A DNA stretch of 31,164 nt from JAWXBM01 sp964602895. GTDB lineage: Bacteria > Pseudomonadota > Gammaproteobacteria > Xanthomonadales > SZUA-36. The DNA is taken from positions 1 through 31,164 of the forward strand of contig CAZRTG010000018.1 of assembly GCA_964602895.1 (NCBI GenBank), read 5' to 3'. A program made the translations under genes and the position numbers. The notes under the pieces are model-generated. The model ran no database searches, was not told the origin of the DNA, and worked only from the letters and a program-made list of their open reading frames with translations. How positions within the stretch are numbered: the stretch's first letter is position 1; each line of letters starts with the position of its first letter. Shown here one piece after another: positions 23,304 through 30,116 of the stretch.

Positions 23304-25743
23304 ACGTCTTTGTTACCACTGTGGTGAGCCCATACCCGATGGTTTGAATCTGCAAATCGAATTGCACGGCGAGCAGCGCAGCATGTGCTGTCGGGGTTGT
23401 TTTGCCGTTGCCTCTCTGATTGCCGATGCCGGACTGTCCAACTACTACAATCACCGCCAGCAACTTGCCGTGAAAGCAGATGAAAATGCGTCACTGGCTG
23501 CACAAGCCTGGCAGGCGATTGATGAACGACAAGCGCTTTGGGGCCTGGAAACTGCCTCAGGCGATCGAGACCTGTTGTTGCAAGTCAGTGACATCCGGTG
23601 CGCAGCTTGTGCCTGGCTGATCCGAAGACACCTGGAAGAGCAAACCGGCATACAGGCCGTGCAGGTTGATGTCAGCAGCGGTTTTTGCCGTATCCAGTGG
23701 CAACCCGCAAAAACCCGTATGAGTGAGATTGCAGCACAGCTTTTTGGCCTGGGTTACACACCGCATTTACCACTGACCCAGGCTGAAGAAGACGGTCGTC
23801 GAGCCGAGCGTACCGCTTCGTTAAAGCGTTTGAGTGTAGCCGGTTTGGGCATGATGCAGGTCATGACCTATGCGGTGAGCCTGTATGCGGGTGATGCTTT
23901 TGGAATATCCGAAGCATCACGTGGTTTTCTGGGCTGGGTCAGCCTGCTGGTTACTTTTCCGGTGCTGCTGTATTCCGGACGGGTATTCTTTGAGTCGGCC
24001 TGGCGCGGCTTGCGCAGTGGCAGACCGGGAATGGACCTGCCGGTCTCGTTGGCTATTGGCCTGGCTTTTCTGGCCAGTTGCTATCACTTCTTTTTGGGCC
24101 AGGGTGAGATCTGGTTCGACTCGGTGGTCATGTTTATTTTCTTTCTCAGCCTGGGCCGTCACGTGGAATTGGTATTGCGCCAGCGCAATCTGCAAGCGGG
24201 CAGTGCCTTGGCGAGATTGTTGCCCGAATGGGCCAACCGCCTGAACAGCGAGGACCGGATTGAAGTGGTACCTGCGACCGATTTGCGCACCGGCGACCGG
24301 GTTCGTGTGATGGCGTCTGCTGCTTTCCCGGCAGATGGCATCTTACTGCGTGGCCATACCAGCGTGGATGAGTCGCTGTTGACCGGCGAATCCCTGGCCA
24401 TCAGCAAATCACTGGGTGACCCCATTGTGGCGGGCAGTATCAATTTGCAGCAAAGCGTTGAACTGCAAGTGCTGAGCAACCCCGAGGATTCTACTGTTTC
24501 CAACCTGGGCCGGTTGCTGCTGGCAGCACAAGCCAGGCGCAATGAAGACGCCGGTTTGCCCAGCGGTTTGGTGCCGGGCTTTATTCTGGTGGTGTTGGGC
24601 ATTGCCTTGCTGTCCTGGTGGTATTGGCTGGGACAGGATCCGACCAAGGCTTTCTCTGTGGCGCTTGCCGTGCTGGTGGCGAGTTGTCCCTGTGCACTGT
24701 CGTTGGCCTTGCCGGTGGTGCGCTCTTCTGCCAGCCTCAGCCTGATGCAACAAGGTCTGCTGCTGACACGGCCTGCGGCATTGTTCGATCTGCTGAAAAC
24801 CGACCACGTGGTCTTTGATAAAACCGGCACTTTGACTTTGGGCAGGCCGGTTATTGCGCACGTTATCATCAACCCGTCACGGGCTGAATATGACGAGTCC
24901 ACTGTACTGAGTCTCGCCGCGGCACTGGAATCCCACTCCAGCCATGCGGTGGCACAGGCTTTCCGCAATCACCAACCAACCGCAGGTGTGGAGGACATTA
25001 TCAGCAAGCCGGGCGAGGGCCTGCACGGAAAATATGGTGAACAGTCTTTACGCCTGGGCCAACAAAGTTTTGTTCTGCCCGATTTTGCAAGCTCACCGGC
25101 AGATGACCACAGTCTGTGGTTGGCTGACTCAATAAGTTGGATTGCACGTTTTGAACTCGAAGATGCCTTGCGCCCCGGCGCAGAATCAGTGGTCAAGCAA
25201 CTTCAGAATGATCAATTGGAGCTGAGCCTGTGTTCCGGAGACAGTGAAAATGCCGTGAGACAGGTTGCCGAAAAACTGGCCATCGAACAGTATAGATCGC
25301 GACAGAATCCTAATGATAAAATAAGATATATCAATGAATTACACGATAATAATAAAGTAGTACTTATGATTGGTGATGGCATTAATGATGCACCCGTTTT
25401 GGCTGCAGCCGATGTTTCCATAACCGTGCACGGTGCCAGTGAATTGGCGAACAGCGCGGCAGATATCATCCTGACCGGCGTTTCGCTTGAGGGGGTCAGT
25501 CGCTGTTTCAGTGCAGCCAGAAAGGCCCGTAAACTGGTCAACCAGAACCTCAGCTGGGCCTTGTTATACAACCTGAGCATATTGCCCCTGGCGGTCAGCG
25601 GCTTGCTCCAGCCCTGGATGGCCGCCATCGGCATGTCAGCCAGTTCCTTGCTGGTAGTGCTCAATGCCACACGCATGCGCTATCAACCCCCGCCCACGGC
25701 GACCACCCGGCAGCTCTCACCCCGGCACTGGGCACAGACATGA
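23290..25743 (+). CDS. ccoI: CcoI/FixI, copper-exporting P1B-type ATPase for cbb3 assembly
   Basis: CcoI exports Cu(I) to the periplasmic side for the CuB centre of CcoN. The start is ATG 23290 (817 aa), overlapping ccoH by 14 bp. The N-terminus has the family-specific cysteine pairs CYHCG (Cys8, Cys11) and CCRGC, then a heavy-metal-associated domain with CAACAW. Eight helices, the actuator motif TGES, the intramembrane CPC at 466-468, the phosphorylated Asp510 in DKTGTLT, and the hinge GDGINDAP are all present. A patch at 25311-25370, coding for the segment before GDGINDAP, is unusually AT-rich (11 G/C in 60 bases) although the frame and motif are intact. Confidence 0.95.
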   Translation: METAERLCYHCGEPIPDGLNLQIELHGEQRSMCCRGCFAVASLIADAGLSNYYNHRQQLAVKADENASLAAQAWQAIDERQALWGLETASGDRDLLLQVSDIRCAACAWLIRRHLEEQTGIQAVQVDVSSGFCRIQWQPAKTRMSEIAAQLFGLGYTPHLPLTQAEEDGRRAERTASLKRLSVAGLGMMQVMTYAVSLYAGDAFGISEASRGFLGWVSLLVTFPVLLYSGRVFFESAWRGLRSGRPGMDLPVSLAIGLAFLASCYHFFLGQGEIWFDSVVMFIFFLSLGRHVELVLRQRNLQAGSALARLLPEWANRLNSEDRIEVVPATDLRTGDRVRVMASAAFPADGILLRGHTSVDESLLTGESLAISKSLGDPIVAGSINLQQSVELQVLSNPEDSTVSNLGRLLLAAQARRNEDAGLPSGLVPGFILVVLGIALLSWWYWLGQDPTKAFSVALAVLVASCPCALSLALPVVRSSASLSLMQQGLLLTRPAALFDLLKTDHVVFDKTGTLTLGRPVIAHVIINPSRAEYDESTVLSLAAALESHSSHAVAQAFRNHQPTAGVEDIISKPGEGLHGKYGEQSLRLGQQSFVLPDFASSPADDHSLWLADSISWIARFELEDALRPGAESVVKQLQNDQLELSLCSGDSENAVRQVAEKLAIEQYRSRQNPNDKIRYINELHDNNKVVLMIGDGINDAPVLAAADVSITVHGASELANSAADIILTGVSLEGVSRCFSAARKARKLVNQNLSWALLYNLSILPLAVSGLLQPWMAAIGMSASSLLVVLNATRMRYQPPPTATTRQLSPRHWAQT

Positions 25744-25946
25744 GCATGTTGTATGTCCTGATTGCGCTGGCGCTGGTGCTGATACTGTTAGCCATCTGGG
25801 CCTTGTTCTGGGCCATCGGCAGCCGTCAGTTTGATGACCTGGAATCCCAGGGCTGGAGCGTGGTTTTGGATGATGACCAGAAACCGCCACAGCCCCGGGA
25901 ACCCGCACCCGACTCAGCCAAACCTGAAAATGGCGATCAGCCATGA
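25740..25946 (+). CDS. ccoS: CcoS, small cbb3 maturation protein
   Basis: CcoS is a single-helix membrane protein needed for insertion of cofactors into CcoN. The 68 residues show one N-terminal helix (about 4-26) followed by the family hallmark FWAIGSRQFDDLESQGW and an aspartate run (LDDD). A proline-rich tail follows. The ATG overlaps the ccoI stop (ATGA). Confidence 0.92.
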   Translation: MSMLYVLIALALVLILLAIWALFWAIGSRQFDDLESQGWSVVLDDDQKPPQPREPAPDSAKPENGDQP

Positions 25947-26001
25947 CGCCATCAGTTTCCAGGCCAAAGGCCCTTGATCTGTACCTGACAGGATTGGAAC
26001 A

Positions 26002-26739
26002 TTGCCGGCCCTAGTTGTGGAATGGTTTGCCGTCTGGCTCACGGCATTCATGGCAGGCTTGCTGGGCAGCGGGCATTGTTTTGCCATGTGTGGCGGCATC
26101 GCAGGTGGTCTGGGCACGATGTCGATCAAAGCGGGAAGCAGGGCAGGCGCTTTCCTGAGGGCATTGCAATTCAATGGCGGGCGGCTCACAGCCTATGTTC
26201 TGGCCGGTGGGCTGACTGCCGGGTTGTTGGGTATTTTCCCTCAGATAGCCGGCCTGGAATACCTGGGTATTGTGCTGCGTTTGCTGACCGCCATTCTGAT
26301 TGCACTGATTGGTTTTCGTTATCTGTTTGCATGGCGGGGGTTGGATTTTATCGAGCGTCTGGGTGCACGCTTCTGGCCCAGAATATCACCCATCGCCGCG
26401 CGCCTGGCGACTTCACCCGGGCCACTCAACCGGCTGTTGCTGGGTCTGTGTTGGGGTTTTTTACCCTGCGGCCTGGTTTATACCCTGTTGCTCACGGCTG
26501 CATCGACCGGCCACGCCGTTGCCGGGGCAGGGGTCATGCTGGCTTTTGGACTCGGGACTTTACCCTCCATGCTGGGCCTCACGCTGGCGGCCCCGGCCCT
26601 GGCCGGCGTTCTGCGGGACACGGATTTTCGTCGTTTCATCGGGTTGAGCCTGATCCTGCTGGCCGCCTGGATGGTGTTTTCGCTGTTCAGCATGGGGCAC
26701 TTCAACCCCACCCAAGCCGGCTCTTTGCATCATCACTGA
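26002..26739 (+). CDS. TauE/SafE-like (DsbD_2 type) membrane protein of the cbb3 cluster
   Basis: The 245-residue integral membrane protein has about six helices. The first contains GSGHCFAMCGG, the HCxxMCGG motif seen in the sulfite exporter TauE/SafE-like proteins (DsbD_2/cytochrome c biogenesis transmembrane type) that commonly follow ccoS. A second conserved motif, FLPCGLVYTLL, is present. The His, Cys and Met residues could bind copper, but this is not shown. The start is TTG 26002, supported by AGGA 8 bases upstream; a GTG at 26017 is an alternative. It ends with a histidine run (HHH). It lies 55 bp after ccoS. Confidence 0.8.
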   Translation: MPALVVEWFAVWLTAFMAGLLGSGHCFAMCGGIAGGLGTMSIKAGSRAGAFLRALQFNGGRLTAYVLAGGLTAGLLGIFPQIAGLEYLGIVLRLLTAILIALIGFRYLFAWRGLDFIERLGARFWPRISPIAARLATSPGPLNRLLLGLCWGFLPCGLVYTLLLTAASTGHAVAGAGVMLAFGLGTLPSMLGLTLAAPALAGVLRDTDFRRFIGLSLILLAAWMVFSLFSMGHFNPTQAGSLHHH

Positions 26740-26798
26740 ATCATGTTCGAACAGATCGGACCCTGCTAAGCTGCAGTCTGTCTGACTGAACCAAAAAA

Positions 26799-27989
26799 AT
26801 GCTGCAAATTCCCTTTACCGTTTGGCGTTTGACCCTGGCCTTCGCACTGATGATGTCAGGCACCTCAATGATGGTGCTGATTGCCGGCATTATCGGTACC
26901 GAATTTGCACCCACCGAAAAATTGGCAACACTGCCGATTGCCCTGGTGATTGTCGGCGTGGCCTGTTCGACCTTGCCCACCGGCAAACTGCTGGGCCGTT
27001 TTGGCCGCAGACCGGTGTTTATCGCGTATGCCTCACTGGCGATTGGCGGTGGTTTTTTGGCCATGGGCAGTATCATTCTGGACACCTTCAGCGGCTTCTG
27101 TTTTGCTGCCCTGGTGATTGGCTGGGCAGCAGCAGCCGGGCACCAATACCGGTTTGCAGCACTGGAAGCTGTTGAGCCTGAACAGGCACACAAGGCGACT
27201 TCAGCGTTGCTGATGGGCGGAATTCTGGGTGCATTCATCGGCCCGGAACTTGCGGTAAGAGGCCGCCATTTGCTGGACACGGATTATGCGGGTTCCTATT
27301 TGTTGCTGGTGGCAGCCTATGTTGCCGGCCTGATGGTGGTCAGCGGTTATAAGGATCGACTCGGCAAAGTCAGCACGGAGTCAGGGCAGGGCAGGCCACT
27401 GGGTGAAATTCTGGCAGCACCGCAAATCCGTCTGGCGGTAGCTGCCGCTGCCCTTGCCTATGCGGTGATGAGTTTCATCATGACAGCCACACCCATCAGC
27501 ATGCACAACCACTCCGGACACAGCCTCGAAGCCACGAAATTCGTTATCCAATCACATATTGCGGCCATGTATCTGCCTTCTTTGTTGTTTGGCTGGCTTT
27601 TTGCTCATCTTGGATTTCGCGGCATGTTCTGTACCGGCATTGTCGTTTATGTGCTGTGTCTCAGCATTGCCCTGATCAACACGGATTTGATCAACTACTG
27701 GGTTGCGCTGGTGTTACTCGGTATCGGATGGAATTTTCTGTACCTGTCAGGCACCAACTTGCTGCCACACGGCTATCAGCCGGAGGAGCGCTTTCGGGTT
27801 CAGGCAACCAACGACTTTCTGGTGTTCTCGGTACAGGCTACTGTAGCGCTCAGCTCCGGTTGGTTTTTGGCCCAACTGGGCTGGCAAGGGCTGTTGCTGA
27901 GTTGCGTGCCGCTGATACTGACCTTTATGGTCATGCTCTGGTTTTGGAGGGGAGCACTCGATATACCGGTTACATCGACCACTCCTTAG
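26799..27989 (+). CDS. CcoA-like MFS transporter, probable copper importer
   Basis: This is a 12-helix major facilitator protein (396 aa) with the loop 2-3 signature GRFGRRPVF. Two motifs described as copper-binding in Rhodobacter CcoA occur in the right part of the protein: MSFIM (Met224 and Met228, MxxxM) and HIAAM (His253 and Met257, HxxxM). Their separation of 29 residues is one more than the 28 in R. capsulatus CcoA. The flanking sequence TATPISM and the later Pro-Ser also resemble CcoA. Position at the end of the cbb3 block supports Cu import for the oxidase, although the related riboflavin transporter RfnT is a close alternative family. The ATG at 26799 lacks an obvious Shine-Dalgarno sequence. 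Confidence 0.72.
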   Translation: MLQIPFTVWRLTLAFALMMSGTSMMVLIAGIIGTEFAPTEKLATLPIALVIVGVACSTLPTGKLLGRFGRRPVFIAYASLAIGGGFLAMGSIILDTFSGFCFAALVIGWAAAAGHQYRFAALEAVEPEQAHKATSALLMGGILGAFIGPELAVRGRHLLDTDYAGSYLLLVAAYVAGLMVVSGYKDRLGKVSTESGQGRPLGEILAAPQIRLAVAAAALAYAVMSFIMTATPISMHNHSGHSLEATKFVIQSHIAAMYLPSLLFGWLFAHLGFRGMFCTGIVVYVLCLSIALINTDLINYWVALVLLGIGWNFLYLSGTNLLPHGYQPEERFRVQATNDFLVFSVQATVALSSGWFLAQLGWQGLLLSCVPLILTFMVMLWFWRGALDIPVTSTTP

Positions 27990-28008
27990 TTAAAACCATC
28001 AAACTATA

Positions 28009-28036
28009 ACTTCGTATAATGTATATTATGTTAAAT
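28009..28036 (+). other. dif: dif site, XerC/XerD chromosome-dimer resolution site
   Basis: Three parts are contiguous: XerC half-site ACTTCGTATAA (28009-28019), central hexamer TGTATA (28020-28025) and XerD half-site TTATGTTAAAT (28026-28036). The central region and the XerD half are identical to the E. coli dif site; the XerC half keeps the T at position 3, the CG at 5-6 and the terminal ATAA, varying where gammaproteobacterial sites usually vary. XerCD recombine here to resolve dimeric chromosomes after FtsK delivers the site to the septum, so the window spans the replication terminus. Converging KOPS-like octamers and the change of gene direction nearby agree. No integrated element sits beside it. 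Confidence 0.93.
28015..28020 (+). promoter_or_regulatory. Perfect -10 box inside dif, candidate arginase promoter
   Basis: TATAAT at 28015-28020 spans the XerC half-site and the first base of the dif central region. A start of transcription near 28027 would give a leader of about 26 bases. The -35 side is weak (TTAAAA at 27990-27995, 19-bp spacer), and the AGGA at 28037-28040 is a rather distant 12 bases from the arginase ATG. Confidence 0.4.
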
Positions 28037-28052
28037 AGGATATCCATAACAT

Positions 28053-28976
28053 ATGAATGAACTCACACAGAAAACCGTTCGCATTGTCGGTGTGCCGCTG
28101 GATCTTGGCGCCAGCCGCCGTGGAACGGATATGGGACCCTCTGCCTTGCGTATCGCTGGCCTGGGTGCTGCTTTGCGCCGACTGGGCTACCAGGTTGCCC
28201 GTGAGGAAGATATTCCGGCACCGGCGATGGAAACCCGCTCCACGGAAAACCGTGACGCACGGTTCAAGCCGGAGATTCTGGAGGTGTGTAACGCTCTTGC
28301 AATCAAGGTTAAGTCTATTCTGCAAGCCAATGAATTTCCATTGATTATTGGTGGTGATCATTCCATTGCCATGGGGACGGTTTCGGGAGTCTCCAGTCAC
28401 TATCGGGACCAGAACAAAAAAATTGGCCTGATCTGGTTTGATGCCCACGGCGACATGAACACACCCGACACATCACCATCCGGCAATATTCATGGCATGC
28501 CGTTGGCGCATTTGCTGGGTCGAGGCGATGACGACCTGAAAAATATCTGTGGTTTTCATCCCAAGGTTGACCCGGAAAACGTCGTGTTAATCGGTGTTCG
28601 TGATATCGATTCCGGTGAAAGACGAATTATCAAGGAATCGGGAATTCACGCTTTCACCATGCGTGAAATTGACGAGCAAGGCATGGCGGCTGTTGCTGCC
28701 CAGGCGCTGGAAATTGTCAACGATGAAACGGCCGGCTTCCACGTCAGTTTTGATGTGGATGGCTGTGACCCTACTGTGATTCCGGGTTCCGGCACTCTGG
28801 TACCCGGCGGCGTGAGCTTCCGTGAGGCCCATTTGCTGCTGGAATATTGTGCCGATGACGGTAATCTACTTTCGATGGAGGTGGTTGAACTGAATCCTTT
28901 CCTGGACGAACGTAACGTCAGCGCCAAGCGCACCTTGCAGCTGATCCTCAGCGCCATGGGTAAAAGCATACTGTAG
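28053..28976 (+). CDS. rocF: Arginase
   Basis: Arginase hydrolyses L-arginine to ornithine and urea with a binuclear Mn centre. The 307 residues carry every ligand block: GGDHS (His103), DAHGD (Asp130, His132, Asp134) and SFDVDGCDP (Asp234, Asp236). The arginase-specific SGNIHGMPL and the N-terminal GVPLDLGASRRGTDMGPSALR separate it from agmatinase and formimidoylglutamase. The ATG at 28053 lies 17 bp after the dif site, so its promoter must overlap or lie just upstream of dif. Its stop codon TAG is the TAG inside the first REP-like head (28973-28979). It is the only rightward gene beyond dif in the window. Confidence 0.93.
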   Translation: MNELTQKTVRIVGVPLDLGASRRGTDMGPSALRIAGLGAALRRLGYQVAREEDIPAPAMETRSTENRDARFKPEILEVCNALAIKVKSILQANEFPLIIGGDHSIAMGTVSGVSSHYRDQNKKIGLIWFDAHGDMNTPDTSPSGNIHGMPLAHLLGRGDDDLKNICGFHPKVDPENVVLIGVRDIDSGERRIIKESGIHAFTMREIDEQGMAAVAAQALEIVNDETAGFHVSFDVDGCDPTVIPGSGTLVPGGVSFREAHLLLEYCADDGNLLSMEVVELNPFLDERNVSAKRTLQLILSAMGKSIL

Positions 28977-29031
28977 GAGCGACCCATGGTCGCTATTTAC
29001 GGCAACGGTCGGCAGCATAGCTGCCTCCTAC
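28973..29031. repeat. Inverted pair of REP-like hairpins (REPIN/BIME type)
   Basis: GTAGGAG at 28973-28979 is mirrored by CTCCTAC at 29025-29031. Each head is attached to a short hairpin: AGCGACC-CAT-GGTCGCT (28978-28994) and GGCAGC-ATA-GCTGCC (29011-29025). This two-headed layout is that of REP doublets mobilised by RAYT transposases, and GTAGGAGCG-type heads occur in pseudomonad and related REP elements. Only one copy is in the window, so repetitiveness is not shown here. The TAG of each head is the stop codon of the adjacent gene (arginase on +, HAD hydrolase on -). The hairpins may also terminate the convergent transcripts. Confidence 0.75.
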
Positions 29032-30035
29032 GGGTAGATCTGCTTCCAGTCGTTTTTCATGTCGACTATCACCCACCCTCGCTGCGGTGCTTCATCCAGG
29101 CCCTTGTCCAGTTTGCCCATATGTGAATCGCGGTCGTAGGCGTACTCGCGTTCCGCGTCGGTATGGTGAACCAGCAGTCCGAAACCGGGCCGTTTGTCGT
29201 CCGCGCTGCGAGAAATCGTGGTGTATTCAAGCATCGCCAGATCGCCATCCGAGTTGCCTCCGGCGAATATAGGCCGGCGACCAATGTGCCGATAGATACC
29301 AACCGGCTTTCCCGCCTTGTCATCAATCAACAGGATTTTGGGCTGCTTGGTGATGGTGGGTATGCCATCGCGCAGTTCAAAACTGGCGTCACCCGTAGTG
29401 CCTACAACCTGCTCCGGAGGGACACCGTAAAGCTCTTCGGTAAATACGCGCATGAAATCGACGCCACCACCGGAAACGATAAACACCTTGAAGTCATTGG
29501 CACGCAAATAATCCATCAATTCCAGCATGGGCTGGTAAATCATCTGTGTAAAAAGCATTCCGCTTGTTGGATGCTTTGCAGTGCTGGCCCATTCACTAAC
29601 CGATGCGGCGAATTCATCTGAGGTCATACCGGAGTGCGCTGTGATCAGCAGTTTCATCAACCCTGCTTCACCCCCCGCCATCAGGCCTTTCATATCGCCG
29701 GCCAGCGCACTTTTGAAGGGTTCAGTGTCTTTCCACTCGGGATGATCTTTGGCTATATGGTTGATCTGTGACAGCGCAAAAAAGCCCTGGAAGTACAGCG
29801 GTTGTTCGCTCCACAGCGTGCCGTCGTTATCAAAGGTGGCGATGCGTTCGGGTACAGGTACAAAATCCGCAGACTCTTTATCCGTCACACGCTTGACGAA
29901 ATCAATAATGGCAGACTTGTTGGCACCCGCGTTCCAGGACGGCAAAAGGTCCCTGTCACTCGCCATGATATTGCCGACCATGGAGAACAGCAAAACTGCA
30001 AGCAACAGCACATTTTTGAAAGCCGAATTAAACAC
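29028..30035 (-). CDS. Secreted HAD-superfamily hydrolase (phosphatase-like)
   Basis: I place the start at GTG 30035 (335 aa), six bases behind AGGAGA; the in-frame TTG at 30050 overlaps that site. The N-terminus (NVLLLAVLLFSMVGNIMA, then SDRD) is a Sec signal peptide with a likely cut after Ala25, so the enzyme should act in the periplasm or outside the cell. HAD motifs are clear: motif I FDNDGTL (Asp69 nucleophile, Asp71), motif II IVSGGG, and the late GNSDGDLAM acidic motif. Similar proteins are often found near sulfatases, as here. Substrate is unknown. The gene ends in the REP-like doublet, which supplies its TAG stop. Confidence 0.85.
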   Translation of the reverse strand: MFNSAFKNVLLLAVLLFSMVGNIMASDRDLLPSWNAGANKSAIIDFVKRVTDKESADFVPVPERIATFDNDGTLWSEQPLYFQGFFALSQINHIAKDHPEWKDTEPFKSALAGDMKGLMAGGEAGLMKLLITAHSGMTSDEFAASVSEWASTAKHPTSGMLFTQMIYQPMLELMDYLRANDFKVFIVSGGGVDFMRVFTEELYGVPPEQVVGTTGDASFELRDGIPTITKQPKILLIDDKAGKPVGIYRHIGRRPIFAGGNSDGDLAMLEYTTISRSADDKRPGFGLLVHHTDAEREYAYDRDSHMGKLDKGLDEAPQRGWVIVDMKNDWKQIYP

Positions 30036-30041
30036 GATGTC

Positions 30042-30047
30042 TCTCCT
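30042..30047 (-). promoter_or_regulatory. Ribosome binding site deciding the HAD hydrolase start
   Basis: Read on the - strand, AGGAGA occupies 30047-30042 and lies six bases before the GTG at 30035. The TTG at 30050 sits upstream of this site, so it is unlikely to be the start. Confidence 0.65.
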
Positions 30048-30056
30048 CAAATGCGA

Positions 30057-30078
30057 TCGGCGTGCAAATGCACGCCGA
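30057..30078 (-). terminator. Hairpin between the sulfatase and the HAD hydrolase
   Basis: CGGCGTGCA (30058-30066) pairs exactly with TGCACGCCG (30069-30077), and T30057 with A30078 extends the stem to ten pairs. With only two bases between the arms, the innermost pairs must open to form the loop. It lies 39 bp after the sulfatase stop on the - strand and is followed by ATCGCATTTG, not a U-tract. It is a weak terminator or a stabiliser of the sulfatase message; the two genes may still be co-transcribed. Confidence 0.5.
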
Positions 30079-30116
30079 CGATTATTTCCCTTGAACAGGC
30101 AGAATTCAAACCTGCT

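Larger units (their letters stand above)
448..27391 (+). other. Seven KOPS-like GGGNAGGG octamers, all on the + strand
   Basis: GGGNAGGG, the sequence that steers the FtsK translocase toward dif, occurs at 448-455, 2003-2010, 5623-5630, 19866-19873, 22939-22946, 26525-26532 and 27384-27391. Reading by eye I find no copy of the complement (CCCTNCCC) before 28009. All copies therefore point toward the dif-like site. Below it (28037-31164) I find neither orientation. Confidence 0.6.

Noticed and set aside
28006..28039. Functional loxP site
   Set aside because: Only one 13-bp arm and six spacer bases match. The right arm is not the inverted repeat that loxP needs, while the whole 28 bp fits dif.
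28053..28976. Agmatinase
   Set aside because: The SGNIHGMPL motif and the N-terminal GASRRGTDMGP are characteristic of arginase.
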